DNA from: CAXTTV01 sp964247295
Lineage (GTDB): Bacteria; Chloroflexota; Ktedonobacteria; Ktedonobacterales; Ktedonobacteraceae
Direction: 5' to 3'
NCBI GenBank assembly: GCA_964247295.1
Contig: CAXTTV010000017.1
Coordinates: forward strand, 1 to 44,286
DNA length: 44,286 nt
Shown: piece after piece, positions 25,356-33,570 of the stretch
How the letters are laid out: each line of letters starts with the position of its first letter
Numbering within the stretch: position 1 is the stretch's first letter
Notes under the pieces: model-generated
What the model saw: only the letters and a program-made list of their open reading frames with translations
Database searches by the model: none
Told to the model about the DNA's origin: nothing
Made by a program: the position numbers and the translations under genes

Positions 25356-26522
25356 TTACGAAATAGGCTGCTTGGAGGCTTCAATCAGCACCTTTGCGAC
25401 TTCTGGACGAATAAATTCTGACGGTGGTACCTTTCCTTGTTGAAGCATTTCACGCAGACGGGTACCGCTGAGTGTCACATGAGAGCTGTTTTCGTGTGAA
25501 CAGGTTTTAGAAGAGGCCATCCCCTGACAAATCTGGCAGAAGAAGGCGTGTTCAAAAAAGAGTGGCGTGATACCCAGCAGCGTGGGGTCAAACTGCTCAA
25601 AGATGTTTTGAGCATCGTAGCTACCATAGTAGTTGCTAACTCCAGCATGGTCCCGACCAACAATAAAGTGGGAGCAGCCGTAGTTTTTACGGATCAAAGC
25701 ATGAAAAACGGCCTCACGTGGGCCCGCATAGCGCATCGCCGCTGGCAGAACGCCCAGGACCACGCGATCCAGTGGATAATAGTGCTCTAGTAGCACTTCA
25801 TAGCTGTGCAGGCGGACCTCGGCTGGCAGATCGTCTTCTTTTGTCTCACCAACAAGCGGATGTAGAAAAAGTCCATCCACCAGCTCTAAAGCGCACTTCT
25901 GGATATACTCGTGGGCGCGGTGAACGGGATTGCGTGTCTGAAAGCCTACAACCCTTCGCCACCCATTAATAGCGAAGATCCGCCGGGCCAGTGTCGGGGT
26001 ATAGCGATACTGACCAAAGTGTTGCTCCGGTAGTGCGAAGACTCTAACCGGACCACCAAGCAATATCTTCCCCTGCTGATAGAGCCGTCTCACCCCAGGA
26101 TGTTGTTCATCCGTAGTGCCATAGACCAGAGAGGCTTCCAGCTCTTGATCATATGGGAATATCTCTCGCAGCTCCATTACAGCATACGGCGTTTTTTGAG
26201 CATCCACCAGCGCTATTTTGTACCCGGCTTTCAGATCGAGGGCCTCATCTTCGTGGACAGTCAGGGTAATTGGTAAAGACCAGGGCAGCCCATTACGTAA
26301 ATGCATATCGTGAATAACCGAGTGGTAATCTTGTGACTCCATAAAGCCAGCGAGCGGACTATAGGCCCCGCAGGCCAGCATCTCTACATCCGACAGATGT
26401 ACGCCGTCCAGTTCAACCTGAGGGAGCGTGCGGGCCATCTCCTGCAATTCTCGGCGTTCGGGCTCATCGGCCAGATTAAGGATTAAAGATCCGCCGTGGG
26501 GTGCGATAACTGTCTGTTCCAT
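25356..26522 (-). CDS. sat: Sulfate adenylyltransferase (ATP sulfurylase)
   Basis: A 388-residue single-domain ATP sulfurylase that makes adenosine 5'-phosphosulfate (APS) from ATP and sulfate. Motifs: TRNPVHRAHEYIQ with the HxxH pair, LHPLVGETKEDD, GPREAVFHALIRKNYGC and FIVGRDHAGVSNYYG. A Cys-rich metal-binding-like segment (CQICQGMASSKTC) precedes the end, as in many bacterial homologues of this type. No fused APS kinase domain is present; that step is encoded by the preceding gene. The start is ATG 26522, with AAAGG nine bases upstream. The gene lies 39 bp after cysC in the same operon. Confidence 0.95.
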   Translation of the reverse strand: MEQTVIAPHGGSLILNLADEPERRELQEMARTLPQVELDGVHLSDVEMLACGAYSPLAGFMESQDYHSVIHDMHLRNGLPWSLPITLTVHEDEALDLKAGYKIALVDAQKTPYAVMELREIFPYDQELEASLVYGTTDEQHPGVRRLYQQGKILLGGPVRVFALPEQHFGQYRYTPTLARRIFAINGWRRVVGFQTRNPVHRAHEYIQKCALELVDGLFLHPLVGETKEDDLPAEVRLHSYEVLLEHYYPLDRVVLGVLPAAMRYAGPREAVFHALIRKNYGCSHFIVGRDHAGVSNYYGSYDAQNIFEQFDPTLLGITPLFFEHAFFCQICQGMASSKTCSHENSSHVTLSGTRLREMLQQGKVPPSEFIRPEVAKVLIEASKQPIS

Positions 26523-26561
26523 TATCTTTGCCTTTCCGTAACAAGGGTACTCTCTTCTTTT

Positions 26562-27158
26562 CTACAGAGAAGACCAGGATGCCAGAAGCGAGGGAAGTTC
26601 GCGCTGATTCGTGGGTGGGGGAGCCAGATAGCCATGGTCGATTAAATAGGCGAGAATGCGGGTCACGCTCACCTCGATGCTTTCCTGGTCGGTCTCAAGA
26701 ATCAACTCCGGCTGCTCCGGTTCTTCATAGGGATCATCAATGCCGGTAAAGTTTGATAGCTTCCCCTCATCTACCAGACGATACAGCCCTTTAGGGTCAC
26801 GCCTCCGACAAACTTCCAGCGGGCACTTTACATAAATTTCGATGAAGCGGCCAATCTCTTGGCGAGCCCAGTTTCGAGCCTCGCGATAAGGTGAAATTGC
26901 TGACGTAATGCAGGTGACACCATTTCGGGTAAGTAGCTGGCAGACAAACGCGATCCGTTTAATATTGGTATCGCGGTCTGCGCGGCTGAAGCCAAGCTCT
27001 TTACTCAGGTGGGCACGAACCGCGTCGCCATCCAGTACCTCAACCTGGGAGCCGTGCATCAAAAAGTAGCGTCCCAAATGTTCCGCTATTGTTGTTTTAC
27101 CCGAGCCGGAAAGGCCCGTTAACCAGAGAGTAAATCCCTTTTTTGACTGATCGTTCAT
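26562..27158 (-). CDS. cysC: Adenylylsulfate kinase (APS kinase)
   Basis: A 198-residue P-loop kinase that phosphorylates APS to PAPS, the donor for sulfotransferases or for reduction. It has Walker A GLSGSGKTT, the substrate motif VLDGDAVRAHLSKELGFSR, the RDTNIKRI segment and the lid-region FIEIYVKCPLEVCRRRDPKGLY. The start is ATG 27158, with GAGGAGG close upstream. It is encoded directly before sat. With sat it would make PAPS. No PAPS reductase (cysH) or sulfite reductase is in this operon, so the PAPS may be used for sulfation, although such genes could lie elsewhere. Confidence 0.95.
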   Translation of the reverse strand: MNDQSKKGFTLWLTGLSGSGKTTIAEHLGRYFLMHGSQVEVLDGDAVRAHLSKELGFSRADRDTNIKRIAFVCQLLTRNGVTCITSAISPYREARNWARQEIGRFIEIYVKCPLEVCRRRDPKGLYRLVDEGKLSNFTGIDDPYEEPEQPELILETDQESIEVSVTRILAYLIDHGYLAPPPTNQRELPSLLASWSSL

Positions 27159-27227
27159 ATTTTCCTCCTCTACATTGCCGCCAAATATTGTTAATGGATG
27201 CGCTTGATTTGTCCTATCGTCATCTTG

Positions 27228-28616
27228 TCAAAAAGGTTGGCCCTGCATATCCGATGGGATCGGTAGTCCAAACTGCTGTAAAATCATAGGGGCGATATCC
27301 ATAATCTGAAGACCGGAGATCTGGCGGCCCCCATTTTCCTCAGGTCTAGTTGGATCATAGCGAATAACTACTCCATCACGGGCGTGGTTGCAATCGTCTG
27401 GACCTGTATCATTTTCAAACGTATAGATATCCGAGTGGCCCAGGGAACCAACTGAGCGCCAGGAGAGATCACCGAAATAGACCAGTAGATCTGGTGGCAC
27501 ACCATTACATGTGCGGTAGATCTTTTCAGGTCGGTACACACGGTTATTCAGCGGAGTGCCTTGAGGATCTGTCATTGCCACTAATTTCTGCTCGATCTCC
27601 TCTTTCAGTAGCTCCACATCCTCCGGTGGCACACAGCCTTCCGGCTCGCGACCCGCCACATTAAAAAAGATGCGTGCATAGTAACCACCATCGCTCCAGA
27701 CGCGAGTCTTACTCCAATCAATAGCGCACTGATCTATCGGGGTTAGCTTATTGGGAACCATATGTAAAGTTAAATATCCCTCTCGCCGTAACCATTCATT
27801 AATACAGATCCCACCCTCCATTTTTTTCGCGCCATGATCCGAGATCAAGCAGACCACCGTCTCCTCATCTATTCGTTCCAGCAGGCGGCCAATCTCCTGA
27901 TCCAGATAACGGTAATAGTGATAGATGCTCTGGTTATAAATGGGGTGAGGGGAATAATTGCGGTGAGAGGGATCGTGATAGCTCCAGAAGCCGTGGTGGA
28001 TGCGATCCGTTCCCATCTCCACAAACAGGAAAAGATCCCACACCTTCTCAACCAGCCACTTTCTCACAAGCTTAAAGCGCCGTTCCGTCATTGTGTAAAT
28101 CTGTTGGAGCAGAAAATCTTTATCCCTAGTTCTGAAAACTGGGACATCGACAAGATACTCCCCGACCTCATGTGAGATCTCTTGCATCGCCGAAGGCGGA
28201 TATGTGAAGGGACGAGCCTGATTGGAGGTACTGGGTGAGAGAAAACAACCAACCTGAATTCCATGAACGGGTTGGGGGGGATACGTTTGGGGGACGCCGA
28301 CCGTAATCACACGTTTCCCGGCCCGTGAAAGCAGATCCCACACGCGGTCCTCCCGAATCGTGTTAGAACTGGCAAGCTGGTATCTGTCATAGTTATAATC
28401 GCCTCGATTGCGGAAGCCATAGCAACCCAGCACACCGGGATCTTTACCGGTAAGCATCGAGCTCCAGGCCGGGACCGTAATTGCGGGAATGCAGCTTTCC
28501 AGTTTGCCCCAGACGCCTCCCTCAATGAGGCGAGCGATAGAGGGAAGCTCATAGCGCCACTGCTCAAAAAGCAGTTCAGGAGGCGCGCAATCAAGGCCAA
28601 TAACCAGCATTCTCAT
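27228..28616 (-). CDS. AlkP-superfamily phosphodiesterase/sulfatase-like protein
   Basis: A 462-residue soluble protein of the alkaline phosphatase superfamily, nucleotide pyrophosphatase/phosphodiesterase branch. Metal ligands and nucleophile can be placed: GLDCAPPEL near the N-terminus, the TVPAWSSMLTGKDPG segment containing the nucleophilic Thr/Ser, EMGTDRIHHGFW in the middle and CLISDHGAKKM near residue 280. No signal peptide is seen, so it should act in the cytoplasm. The start chosen is ATG 28616 (MRMLVIGLD), which places the first metal ligand where the family has it; a TTG at 28673 would add 19 charged residues, and no clear ribosome site favours either. It is the first gene of the operon with cysC, sat, a sugar kinase and an isomerase. 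Confidence 0.82.
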   Translation of the reverse strand: MRMLVIGLDCAPPELLFEQWRYELPSIARLIEGGVWGKLESCIPAITVPAWSSMLTGKDPGVLGCYGFRNRGDYNYDRYQLASSNTIREDRVWDLLSRAGKRVITVGVPQTYPPQPVHGIQVGCFLSPSTSNQARPFTYPPSAMQEISHEVGEYLVDVPVFRTRDKDFLLQQIYTMTERRFKLVRKWLVEKVWDLFLFVEMGTDRIHHGFWSYHDPSHRNYSPHPIYNQSIYHYYRYLDQEIGRLLERIDEETVVCLISDHGAKKMEGGICINEWLRREGYLTLHMVPNKLTPIDQCAIDWSKTRVWSDGGYYARIFFNVAGREPEGCVPPEDVELLKEEIEQKLVAMTDPQGTPLNNRVYRPEKIYRTCNGVPPDLLVYFGDLSWRSVGSLGHSDIYTFENDTGPDDCNHARDGVVIRYDPTRPEENGGRQISGLQIMDIAPMILQQFGLPIPSDMQGQPF

Positions 28617-28783
28617 CTTTTTTTCAGCGCGAACGCTCCCTTTCCTATCCTTTTTTAGCTTTCTATTAATCAAGGGCCAGTTCCTTCTGGAACCATCCTT
28701 GTGACAAATATATCATGTATGAGTAGCTAAATCGTGTAGGAACAGTAAAGATAGTGTTGAGAAGAATAGAAAATGGTTAATAT

Positions 28784-29755
28784 TTAACCTCTTGTGCGCA
28801 AAAATTCTACAAGACGAGCGTTTTCCCGCTTTGTTTGTTCAAGAGCCTCCCGAGTTTTCTGTAGATCGTGCTCTAGCTGATTGGCTCGTTGGAAGCGAGA
28901 CAGAAGGTTATTCAAGGAGACCCCGATCTGCCAGAGAACATTTTCATTGGTTAGTGGGGCACGAGCATTAAAATCTCCGTTCGCGACACGAATATGTGTT
29001 TGGAGGATCGCGTTGATCCCCTCTTCCAGTTGCTGTTTTTGTTCGGCCACTGCTTGTTGAAGGCTCGCCAAGGCCTCAGCCCGGTCCGCTCGTTTCATCG
29101 CCTCAATTGTGCTGCGTACCCAGAGGTAGGTAATGATTGCGACAATGACTTGCAGTGCTATTAATTGCTCAATTATGTTGATTGCCGATGTTGCCAGAAG
29201 CCGTCCCATATCTGGTGTATGTGGCATATAGGTCAGGGCCGCCCAAATAAAAACACAATTAATGAGGGTAACAAAAACAACCATAATCGGGGGAAGAAAG
29301 GATACTGCCAGGAGAACCGGTTCGATGAGAAGCGCGAAACGCAGTTGATCTCCGACGTGCAAACCGCCAGGCGTCGTGAGCAGGCTTACCATATAGCCGA
29401 GCTCGAAACCTGCCACCAGAACAATGCCCGCGATCGTAATCTGACCTGTATGGTTTAAGAATAGCACAATAACGCTAACACCAAGAGATGGTAGGAGGAT
29501 ACGTAGGAGGCTCAGGTCTCCACGAATAAACGAAACTACTATAGCGATTACAAGAAATATAAGCATAAGAAGCAAAATATTACTGCTTAAACGTCCACGC
29601 CGCACGATCTCTCGTTGAGCGAAACTGGCGTCCGCTGGGGCGTTAGGTGGGGCCGCGAAACGGTGCCACCAGCCCATTATGCCTGACAGACTTGATTGGT
29701 GAGATGATGGTTCATCATGTATCCGCTCTATATCAGGAGTGGTAAAAGCTTTCAT
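28784..29755 (-). CDS. Polytopic membrane protein with HAMP-like linker and coiled-coil tail
   Basis: A 323-residue protein. After a polar N-terminus of about 55 residues come about six membrane helices (55-215), then a HAMP-like two-helix region (about 245-300, ending VSLNNLLSRFQRA) and a C-terminal coiled coil rich in Glu/Arg (LEHDLQKTREALEQTKREN). There is no kinase, cyclase or methyl-accepting domain behind the HAMP region, so any output must pass through a partner. The start is ATG 29755, with GAGGAAGCTGAGGA directly upstream. The stop codon lies within a small AT-rich hairpin (28775-28789). It looks like a stand-alone sensory membrane module; its function is unknown. Confidence 0.7.
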   Translation of the reverse strand: MKAFTTPDIERIHDEPSSHQSSLSGIMGWWHRFAAPPNAPADASFAQREIVRRGRLSSNILLLMLIFLVIAIVVSFIRGDLSLLRILLPSLGVSVIVLFLNHTGQITIAGIVLVAGFELGYMVSLLTTPGGLHVGDQLRFALLIEPVLLAVSFLPPIMVVFVTLINCVFIWAALTYMPHTPDMGRLLATSAINIIEQLIALQVIVAIITYLWVRSTIEAMKRADRAEALASLQQAVAEQKQQLEEGINAILQTHIRVANGDFNARAPLTNENVLWQIGVSLNNLLSRFQRANQLEHDLQKTREALEQTKRENARLVEFLRTRG

Positions 29756-30182
29756 TCCTCAGCTTCCTCTTTCTAGTAAAAAAATAGAAAAGGGACAATT
29801 AAAAAATTACACAATTTAGCATACGTAATAATCATTAGGGCGTCCAACCTGTAGGAAAAAATAACTATTATTGAGTAAATTTGTTGGGAAGCGTTTATTT
29901 GCTTTTTTATCAAAAAATTGGGGAACAGAAAGATTTTTGAGTAACTGGAGAAAAGAGTGTCTTTCATCTTCCCAATAAGCACAACTTAGAGGAAATGATT
30001 TGTTTTAATGGGAAAGGTTCATCGCAGAATAATGCAGAGAGCAAACATTTCTGGCAATCCCGATAATTTAGGGATATAATGGGGGACCTCCCTTTGAATG
30101 TTGAGTTTGTCTCAACGTGTTCAGAGGCCCGCATTATTATCTTTTTTTAGGGTCTGACCTTTTATAGAAAGGATTAATTTAT
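29756..30182. other. Intergenic region between divergent genes
   Basis: A 427-bp AT-rich region between the HAMP protein and the inositol-phosphate synthase gene. It carries the promoter at 30051-30080 and a small GTTGAG-N5-CTCAAC hairpin at 30100-30116 in the predicted 5' leader. Nothing else was recognised. Confidence 0.5.
30051..30080 (+). promoter_or_regulatory. Sigma70-type promoter of the inositol-phosphate synthase gene
   Basis: CTGGCA (30051-30056), an 18-bp spacer and a perfect TATAAT (30075-30080). The transcript would have a leader of about 95 nt containing the 30100-30116 hairpin. Confidence 0.55.
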
Positions 30183-31349
30183 ATGTCGAGCGATAAAAAG
30201 GTGCGCGTCGCGATTATAGGTGTTGGGAACTGTGCCAGTTCACTGGTGCAGGGTGTGCAATATTATCAGAAAGCGGGAGATGATGATCTCGTTCCAGGCT
30301 TGATGCATGTCAACCTGGGTGGATACCATATTCGAGATATTGAATTCACTGCCGGCTTTGATATTGATAGCAACAAAGTTGGGAAAGATCTCAGCGAAGC
30401 CATTTTCACCGCCCCTAACAACACATTTCGTTTTTCCGAGGTTCCAAACCTGAATGCTCCAGTCTATCGTGGAATGACGCATGACGGGCTTGGGCGTTAT
30501 CTTTCGCAAGTGATCACAAAGGCTCCTGGTTCGACAGCCGATATTGCGAAGATTTTGAAGGATACCGGAACGGATGTTGTGATTAACTATCTTCCGGTTG
30601 GTTCTGAGACAGCGACAAAGTGGTATGTGGAGCAGATTCTCCGAGCGGGTGTTGGTCTGGTGAACTGTATTCCTGTCTTCATTGGTCGTGAGAAATACTG
30701 GCAGGATCGTTTTAAGGAGGCTGGCCTCCCAGTTATTGGTGACGACATTAAAAGTCAGGTTGGTGCCACGATCCTTCATCGCCGCCTGGTGCGTCTCTTC
30801 GCGGATCGTGGCGTCAAGGTTGAGCGTACCATGCAGCTCAATGTTGGTGGCAATATGGACTTCTACAACATGTTGGAGCGTGACCGGTTGGAGTCCAAGA
30901 AGATCAGCAAGACCAATGCTGTAACCAGTCAACTGGATTATGATCTGGGTCAAGAGAATGTACACATTGGTCCCTCCGATTATGTGGAATGGCTGAGTGA
31001 TCGCAAATGGGCCTACATCCGTGTCGAGGGTCGAACCTTTGGAGATGTGCCACTGAATGTGGAACTAAAGCTAGAGGTCTGGGACTCGCCGAACTCCGCT
31101 GGTGTAGTGATTGATGCGGTACGGATGATCAAAATGGCAATGGACCGTGGGATTAGTGGAACCCTGGAGGGACCGAGCGCCTATCTTATGAAGTCGCCCC
31201 CGGTTCAACATCATGATGATGAGGCCCTGGAGCTAACCGAGGCCTTTATTCGTAATGAAGAACAGGTTTCAACTACACAGACAGTACGCCAGCAGGATCA
31301 ATCATTTGAGCAGTCAAATGGGCATAAGAGTGAACCGATTGTCGACTAG
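30183..31349 (+). CDS. ino1: Inositol-3-phosphate synthase (myo-inositol-1-phosphate synthase)
   Basis: A 388-residue cytosolic NAD-dependent enzyme that converts glucose 6-phosphate to inositol 3-phosphate, the first step to inositol lipids and mycothiol-type thiols. The Rossmann segment is RVAIIGVGNCASSLVQG. Other conserved stretches are FTAGFDID, INYLPVGSE, IPVFIGR, GDDIKSQVGATILHR, MQLNVGGNMDFYNM and LEVWDSPNSAGVVIDAVR. The length matches the short bacterial type and not the roughly 530-residue eukaryotic type. The start is ATG 30183, with AAAGGA upstream. The last 35 residues are polar and probably disordered. A perfect -10 box lies about 100 bp upstream. Confidence 0.95.
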   Translation: MSSDKKVRVAIIGVGNCASSLVQGVQYYQKAGDDDLVPGLMHVNLGGYHIRDIEFTAGFDIDSNKVGKDLSEAIFTAPNNTFRFSEVPNLNAPVYRGMTHDGLGRYLSQVITKAPGSTADIAKILKDTGTDVVINYLPVGSETATKWYVEQILRAGVGLVNCIPVFIGREKYWQDRFKEAGLPVIGDDIKSQVGATILHRRLVRLFADRGVKVERTMQLNVGGNMDFYNMLERDRLESKKISKTNAVTSQLDYDLGQENVHIGPSDYVEWLSDRKWAYIRVEGRTFGDVPLNVELKLEVWDSPNSAGVVIDAVRMIKMAMDRGISGTLEGPSAYLMKSPPVQHHDDEALELTEAFIRNEEQVSTTQTVRQQDQSFEQSNGHKSEPIVD

Positions 31350-31425
31350 GACGTAGCGGTGAGATCTTGCCTGATGGCCCCTTCTTATTCTATGAATAGA
31401 GGAGAAAACAATGATGCGTTCAAGA

Positions 31426-31623
31426 TTAGTGTTGGATGGAGGTTGTACCAGGTTTCCCCTGAGGCGGCTGATCTGTTTTCAGAAGCTCTTCGCGTACAAT
31501 AGTGACTTCCGGTGGAGCGCTAATGCCTATTTTTACCCGTTCCCCCTCAACGGCCAGCACAGAAATGTTAATAACACCTGCTAGAATAATACTTTCGCCG
31601 ACTTTGCGCCGTAGTACGAGCAT
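31426..31623 (-). CDS. csrA: Carbon storage regulator CsrA
   Basis: A 65-residue RNA-binding translational regulator. The core MLVLRRKVGESIIL...VKIGISAPPEVTIVREE follows CsrA closely and retains Leu4 and Arg44, the main RNA-contact residues. The start is ATG 31623, with AAGGGAG upstream, rather than the longer frame that begins at 31656. The C-terminal 15 residues (TDQPPQGKPGTTSIQH) extend past the usual core. CsrA acts as a dimer that binds GGA in mRNA hairpins near ribosome sites. In flagellated bacteria it is often encoded beside fliW, which is absent here. A FliA-like sigma factor is encoded 360 bp upstream on the same strand. Confidence 0.93.
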   Translation of the reverse strand: MLVLRRKVGESIILAGVINISVLAVEGERVKIGISAPPEVTIVREELLKTDQPPQGKPGTTSIQH

Positions 31624-31983
31624 GTCAGGCTCCCTTCTTTCAAGCAGCAATTTCAAGGCATCCCTGCGATGCGGATAACGCTCATGAGGATGTCGTTACA
31701 ACCGCAGATAATTGAGCAGAGAATGGAGCACATATTCTAGAGAATGAAGCCGTATCCTGTCTAGCAGGGTAAGGATCTCTCGAACCAGTACTTCCCTCTC
31801 CCTTTGTCGGTGAGCAGGTAGGACCTTTACTAGATACAATGATGAAGTAGTTTAGCTTTTTGCGAAATTTTATATTACCACACGTCTACCCAGAGTGACT
31901 TCCCAAATAGTTGGAAAGCAAGCGAACACTATCACTTGATATTAGGAAGATTCAATCAAGGCAAAAGGGTAGCAAAAAAACTA
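31624..31983. other. Intergenic region upstream of csrA
   Basis: A 360-bp region between the sigma-factor stop and the csrA start. It contains a 7-bp hairpin (31753-31759 with 31765-31771, one G-T pair) and a small AT-rich palindrome ATTCTAGAGAAT just before it. No convincing promoter or coding frame was seen. Confidence 0.4.
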
Positions 31984-32832
31984 TTACACGTTAGCACGCA
32001 TATTCTTATATTGCCTGCTAGCTTTTCTTGTAAGAGCAGCTACCCGTTTCGCATTGCGTGAATTGTCGGTCTGATTTTGAATATCCATGGCCGCACGCAG
32101 TCGAAGGACTGCTTGCATATGTAGTTGGCAGACGCGCGATTCCGAAACCTCCATATCTTTACTAATTTCTTTCATTGTTAATTCTTTTTGGTAATAGAGA
32201 GCCAGCAGTCTGCGTTCGCGTTGTGGTAAGTGATCGATTGCTTCATGCAGACGGCTGAGTAGCTCGCGTTGTTCCACCTGTTCGGCGGGGCCGGGCAGGC
32301 GGTCCTCGACCAGATCACTAAGAGAGGCCACCTCATCGTCCTGCCCGGTACTACCCAGCGGTGCGTCCAGAGACAGAACCATCATCCCGACCTCCATTAG
32401 CATCAGGCGATATTGTTCGGGCGTCACGCCAAGCTCACGTGAAACCTCCTCCTCGGTAGGTAGGCGGCCCAACTGTTGTTCCAAGGAGGATAGGACCCGT
32501 TCAATTTGTCGGACGCGTGAGACGGCGGAGCGTGGCATCCAATTCAGAGCCCGAAGTTGATCGATAACGGCTCCTCGGATGCGGGCGGTCGCGAAAGCCT
32601 CGAAGCGCACACCGCGTGAGGGATCGAAGCGATCGATCGCGTTAATTAGACCGATCATACCATAGCTGACGAGATCGTCCATATCCAGCATACTTGTTGA
32701 TGGAATACCCAATCGACTGACAACGCAGCGGACCAGGGGTTGATACGTCGTAATTAATTCTTCGCGTAGTTCTGGTCTCCTGGTATCGACAAAGGTTTCC
32801 CAGAGTTCGTTAGGGCTGGCTGAGATACTCAT
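31984..32832 (-). CDS. RNA polymerase sigma factor, FliA/WhiG (sigma28) type
   Basis: A 282-residue sigma70-family factor of group 3. Region 2 reads DLVSYGMIGLINAIDRFDPSRGVRFEAFATARIRG, region 3 begins at LNWMPRSAVSRVRQIERV and region 4 is LPQRERRLLALYYQKELTMKEISKDM...SESRVCQLH. This order and the M-P-R-S segment are diagnostic of the FliA/WhiG/SigB branch. The start is ATG 32832, with AAGGAG upstream. A basic tail of about 30 residues (NAKRVAALTRKASRQYK) follows region 4. No anti-sigma factor gene (FlgM-like) is adjacent. The regulon is unknown; in this non-flagellar context a WhiG-like role in development is one option. Confidence 0.88.
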   Translation of the reverse strand: MSISASPNELWETFVDTRRPELREELITTYQPLVRCVVSRLGIPSTSMLDMDDLVSYGMIGLINAIDRFDPSRGVRFEAFATARIRGAVIDQLRALNWMPRSAVSRVRQIERVLSSLEQQLGRLPTEEEVSRELGVTPEQYRLMLMEVGMMVLSLDAPLGSTGQDDEVASLSDLVEDRLPGPAEQVEQRELLSRLHEAIDHLPQRERRLLALYYQKELTMKEISKDMEVSESRVCQLHMQAVLRLRAAMDIQNQTDNSRNAKRVAALTRKASRQYKNMRANV

Positions 32833-33159
32833 GAGCAACTCCTTTCTGAACTCCGTTCGCGATGAGGCGCAGGGAGTGTTGCTTTTTATCACTGGACGTA
32901 TACACTATCGCTTTTTGATGTTGACAGGGTACACACTTTTTAGTTTTTTGCAGGTGTCTACAGTGTAGCGAGAAATTGGGGGAGACAATAGGGTCTAAGG
33001 TTGATCTGGGCATGGTCAAAGGTCCCTAAATTTAGCTTCTTAACTTTTATGGGAAATCTGAGCTGGCCTCTAAGGCCGCTTCAGACAATTTAAACTGATC
33101 AGTGAAAAACACAAAATAAATACTTGCCCTGTAGGAAGTGTTGTGTTATACTACGTCGC
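32833..33159. other. Intergenic region between the sigma factor and the tRNA-Ser pair
   Basis: A 327-bp region between divergent transcripts. On the minus strand, TGTCAA, an 18-bp spacer and TATACG lie about 80 bp before the sigma gene and could be its promoter. The tRNA promoter is at 33124-33152. Nothing else was recognised. Confidence 0.4.
33124..33152 (+). promoter_or_regulatory. Promoter of the tRNA-Ser pair
   Basis: TTGCCC (33124-33129), a 17-bp spacer and TATACT (33147-33152) preceded by TG (extended -10). The transcript would start within a few bases of the first tRNA 5' end at 33160. Confidence 0.65.
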
Positions 33160-33244
33160 GGAGAGATGTCAGAGTGGTCGAATGTGCCGCTCTCGAAAAG
33201 CGGTAGGGTGCAAGCCCTCGCGGGTTCGAATCCCGCTCTCTCCG
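33160..33244 (+). tRNA. tRNA-Ser (anticodon CGA)
   Basis: An 85-nt class II tRNA. The acceptor pair is GGAGAGA / TCTCTCC with discriminator G. The anticodon stem CCGCT / AGCGG encloses CTCGAAA, with anticodon CGA at 33194-33196. A long variable arm (TAGGGTGCAAGCCCTC) and T-arm CGGGTTCGAATCCCG complete the fold. CCA is not encoded. Confidence 0.95.
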
Positions 33245-33250
33245 CCCAGT

Positions 33251-33335
33251 GGAGGAGTCTCATAGTGGTCTAGTGAGCACGACTGGAAATCGTGTAGGGT
33301 GCAAGCTCTCGCGGGTTCGAATCCCGCCTCCTCCG
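33251..33335 (+). tRNA. tRNA-Ser (anticodon GGA)
   Basis: An 85-nt class II tRNA that begins 7 nt after the first. The acceptor pair is GGAGGAG / CTCCTCC with discriminator G. The anticodon stem CACGA / TCGTG encloses CTGGAAA, with anticodon GGA at 33285-33287. The variable arm and T-arm are nearly identical to those of the first tRNA-Ser. CCA is not encoded. Confidence 0.95.
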
Positions 33336-33570
33336 CCCAGTTCCCACCTTCTTCGGTTCCTACCTTTTCTTTCCCAGCCTTTTGAGTTGCCTTTCCTCTT
33401 TTTTGGGTACATCTCCCCTTTCTTAATCTCCAAATATCTAAATCTTAACCAGATACTTACGATCTTAACAAAATTGTAACCTGATGTTCTCCAATATCCT
33501 CCTATGGATGCCGTACGCTATTAATCACTCTTGTATTCGCATATAGTGTTGACCGCTAAGGATTTTACCG

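Noticed and set aside
33249..33479. Plus-strand open frame of 76 codons
   Set aside because: It runs through the second tRNA-Ser and into non-coding DNA and has no ribosome site.
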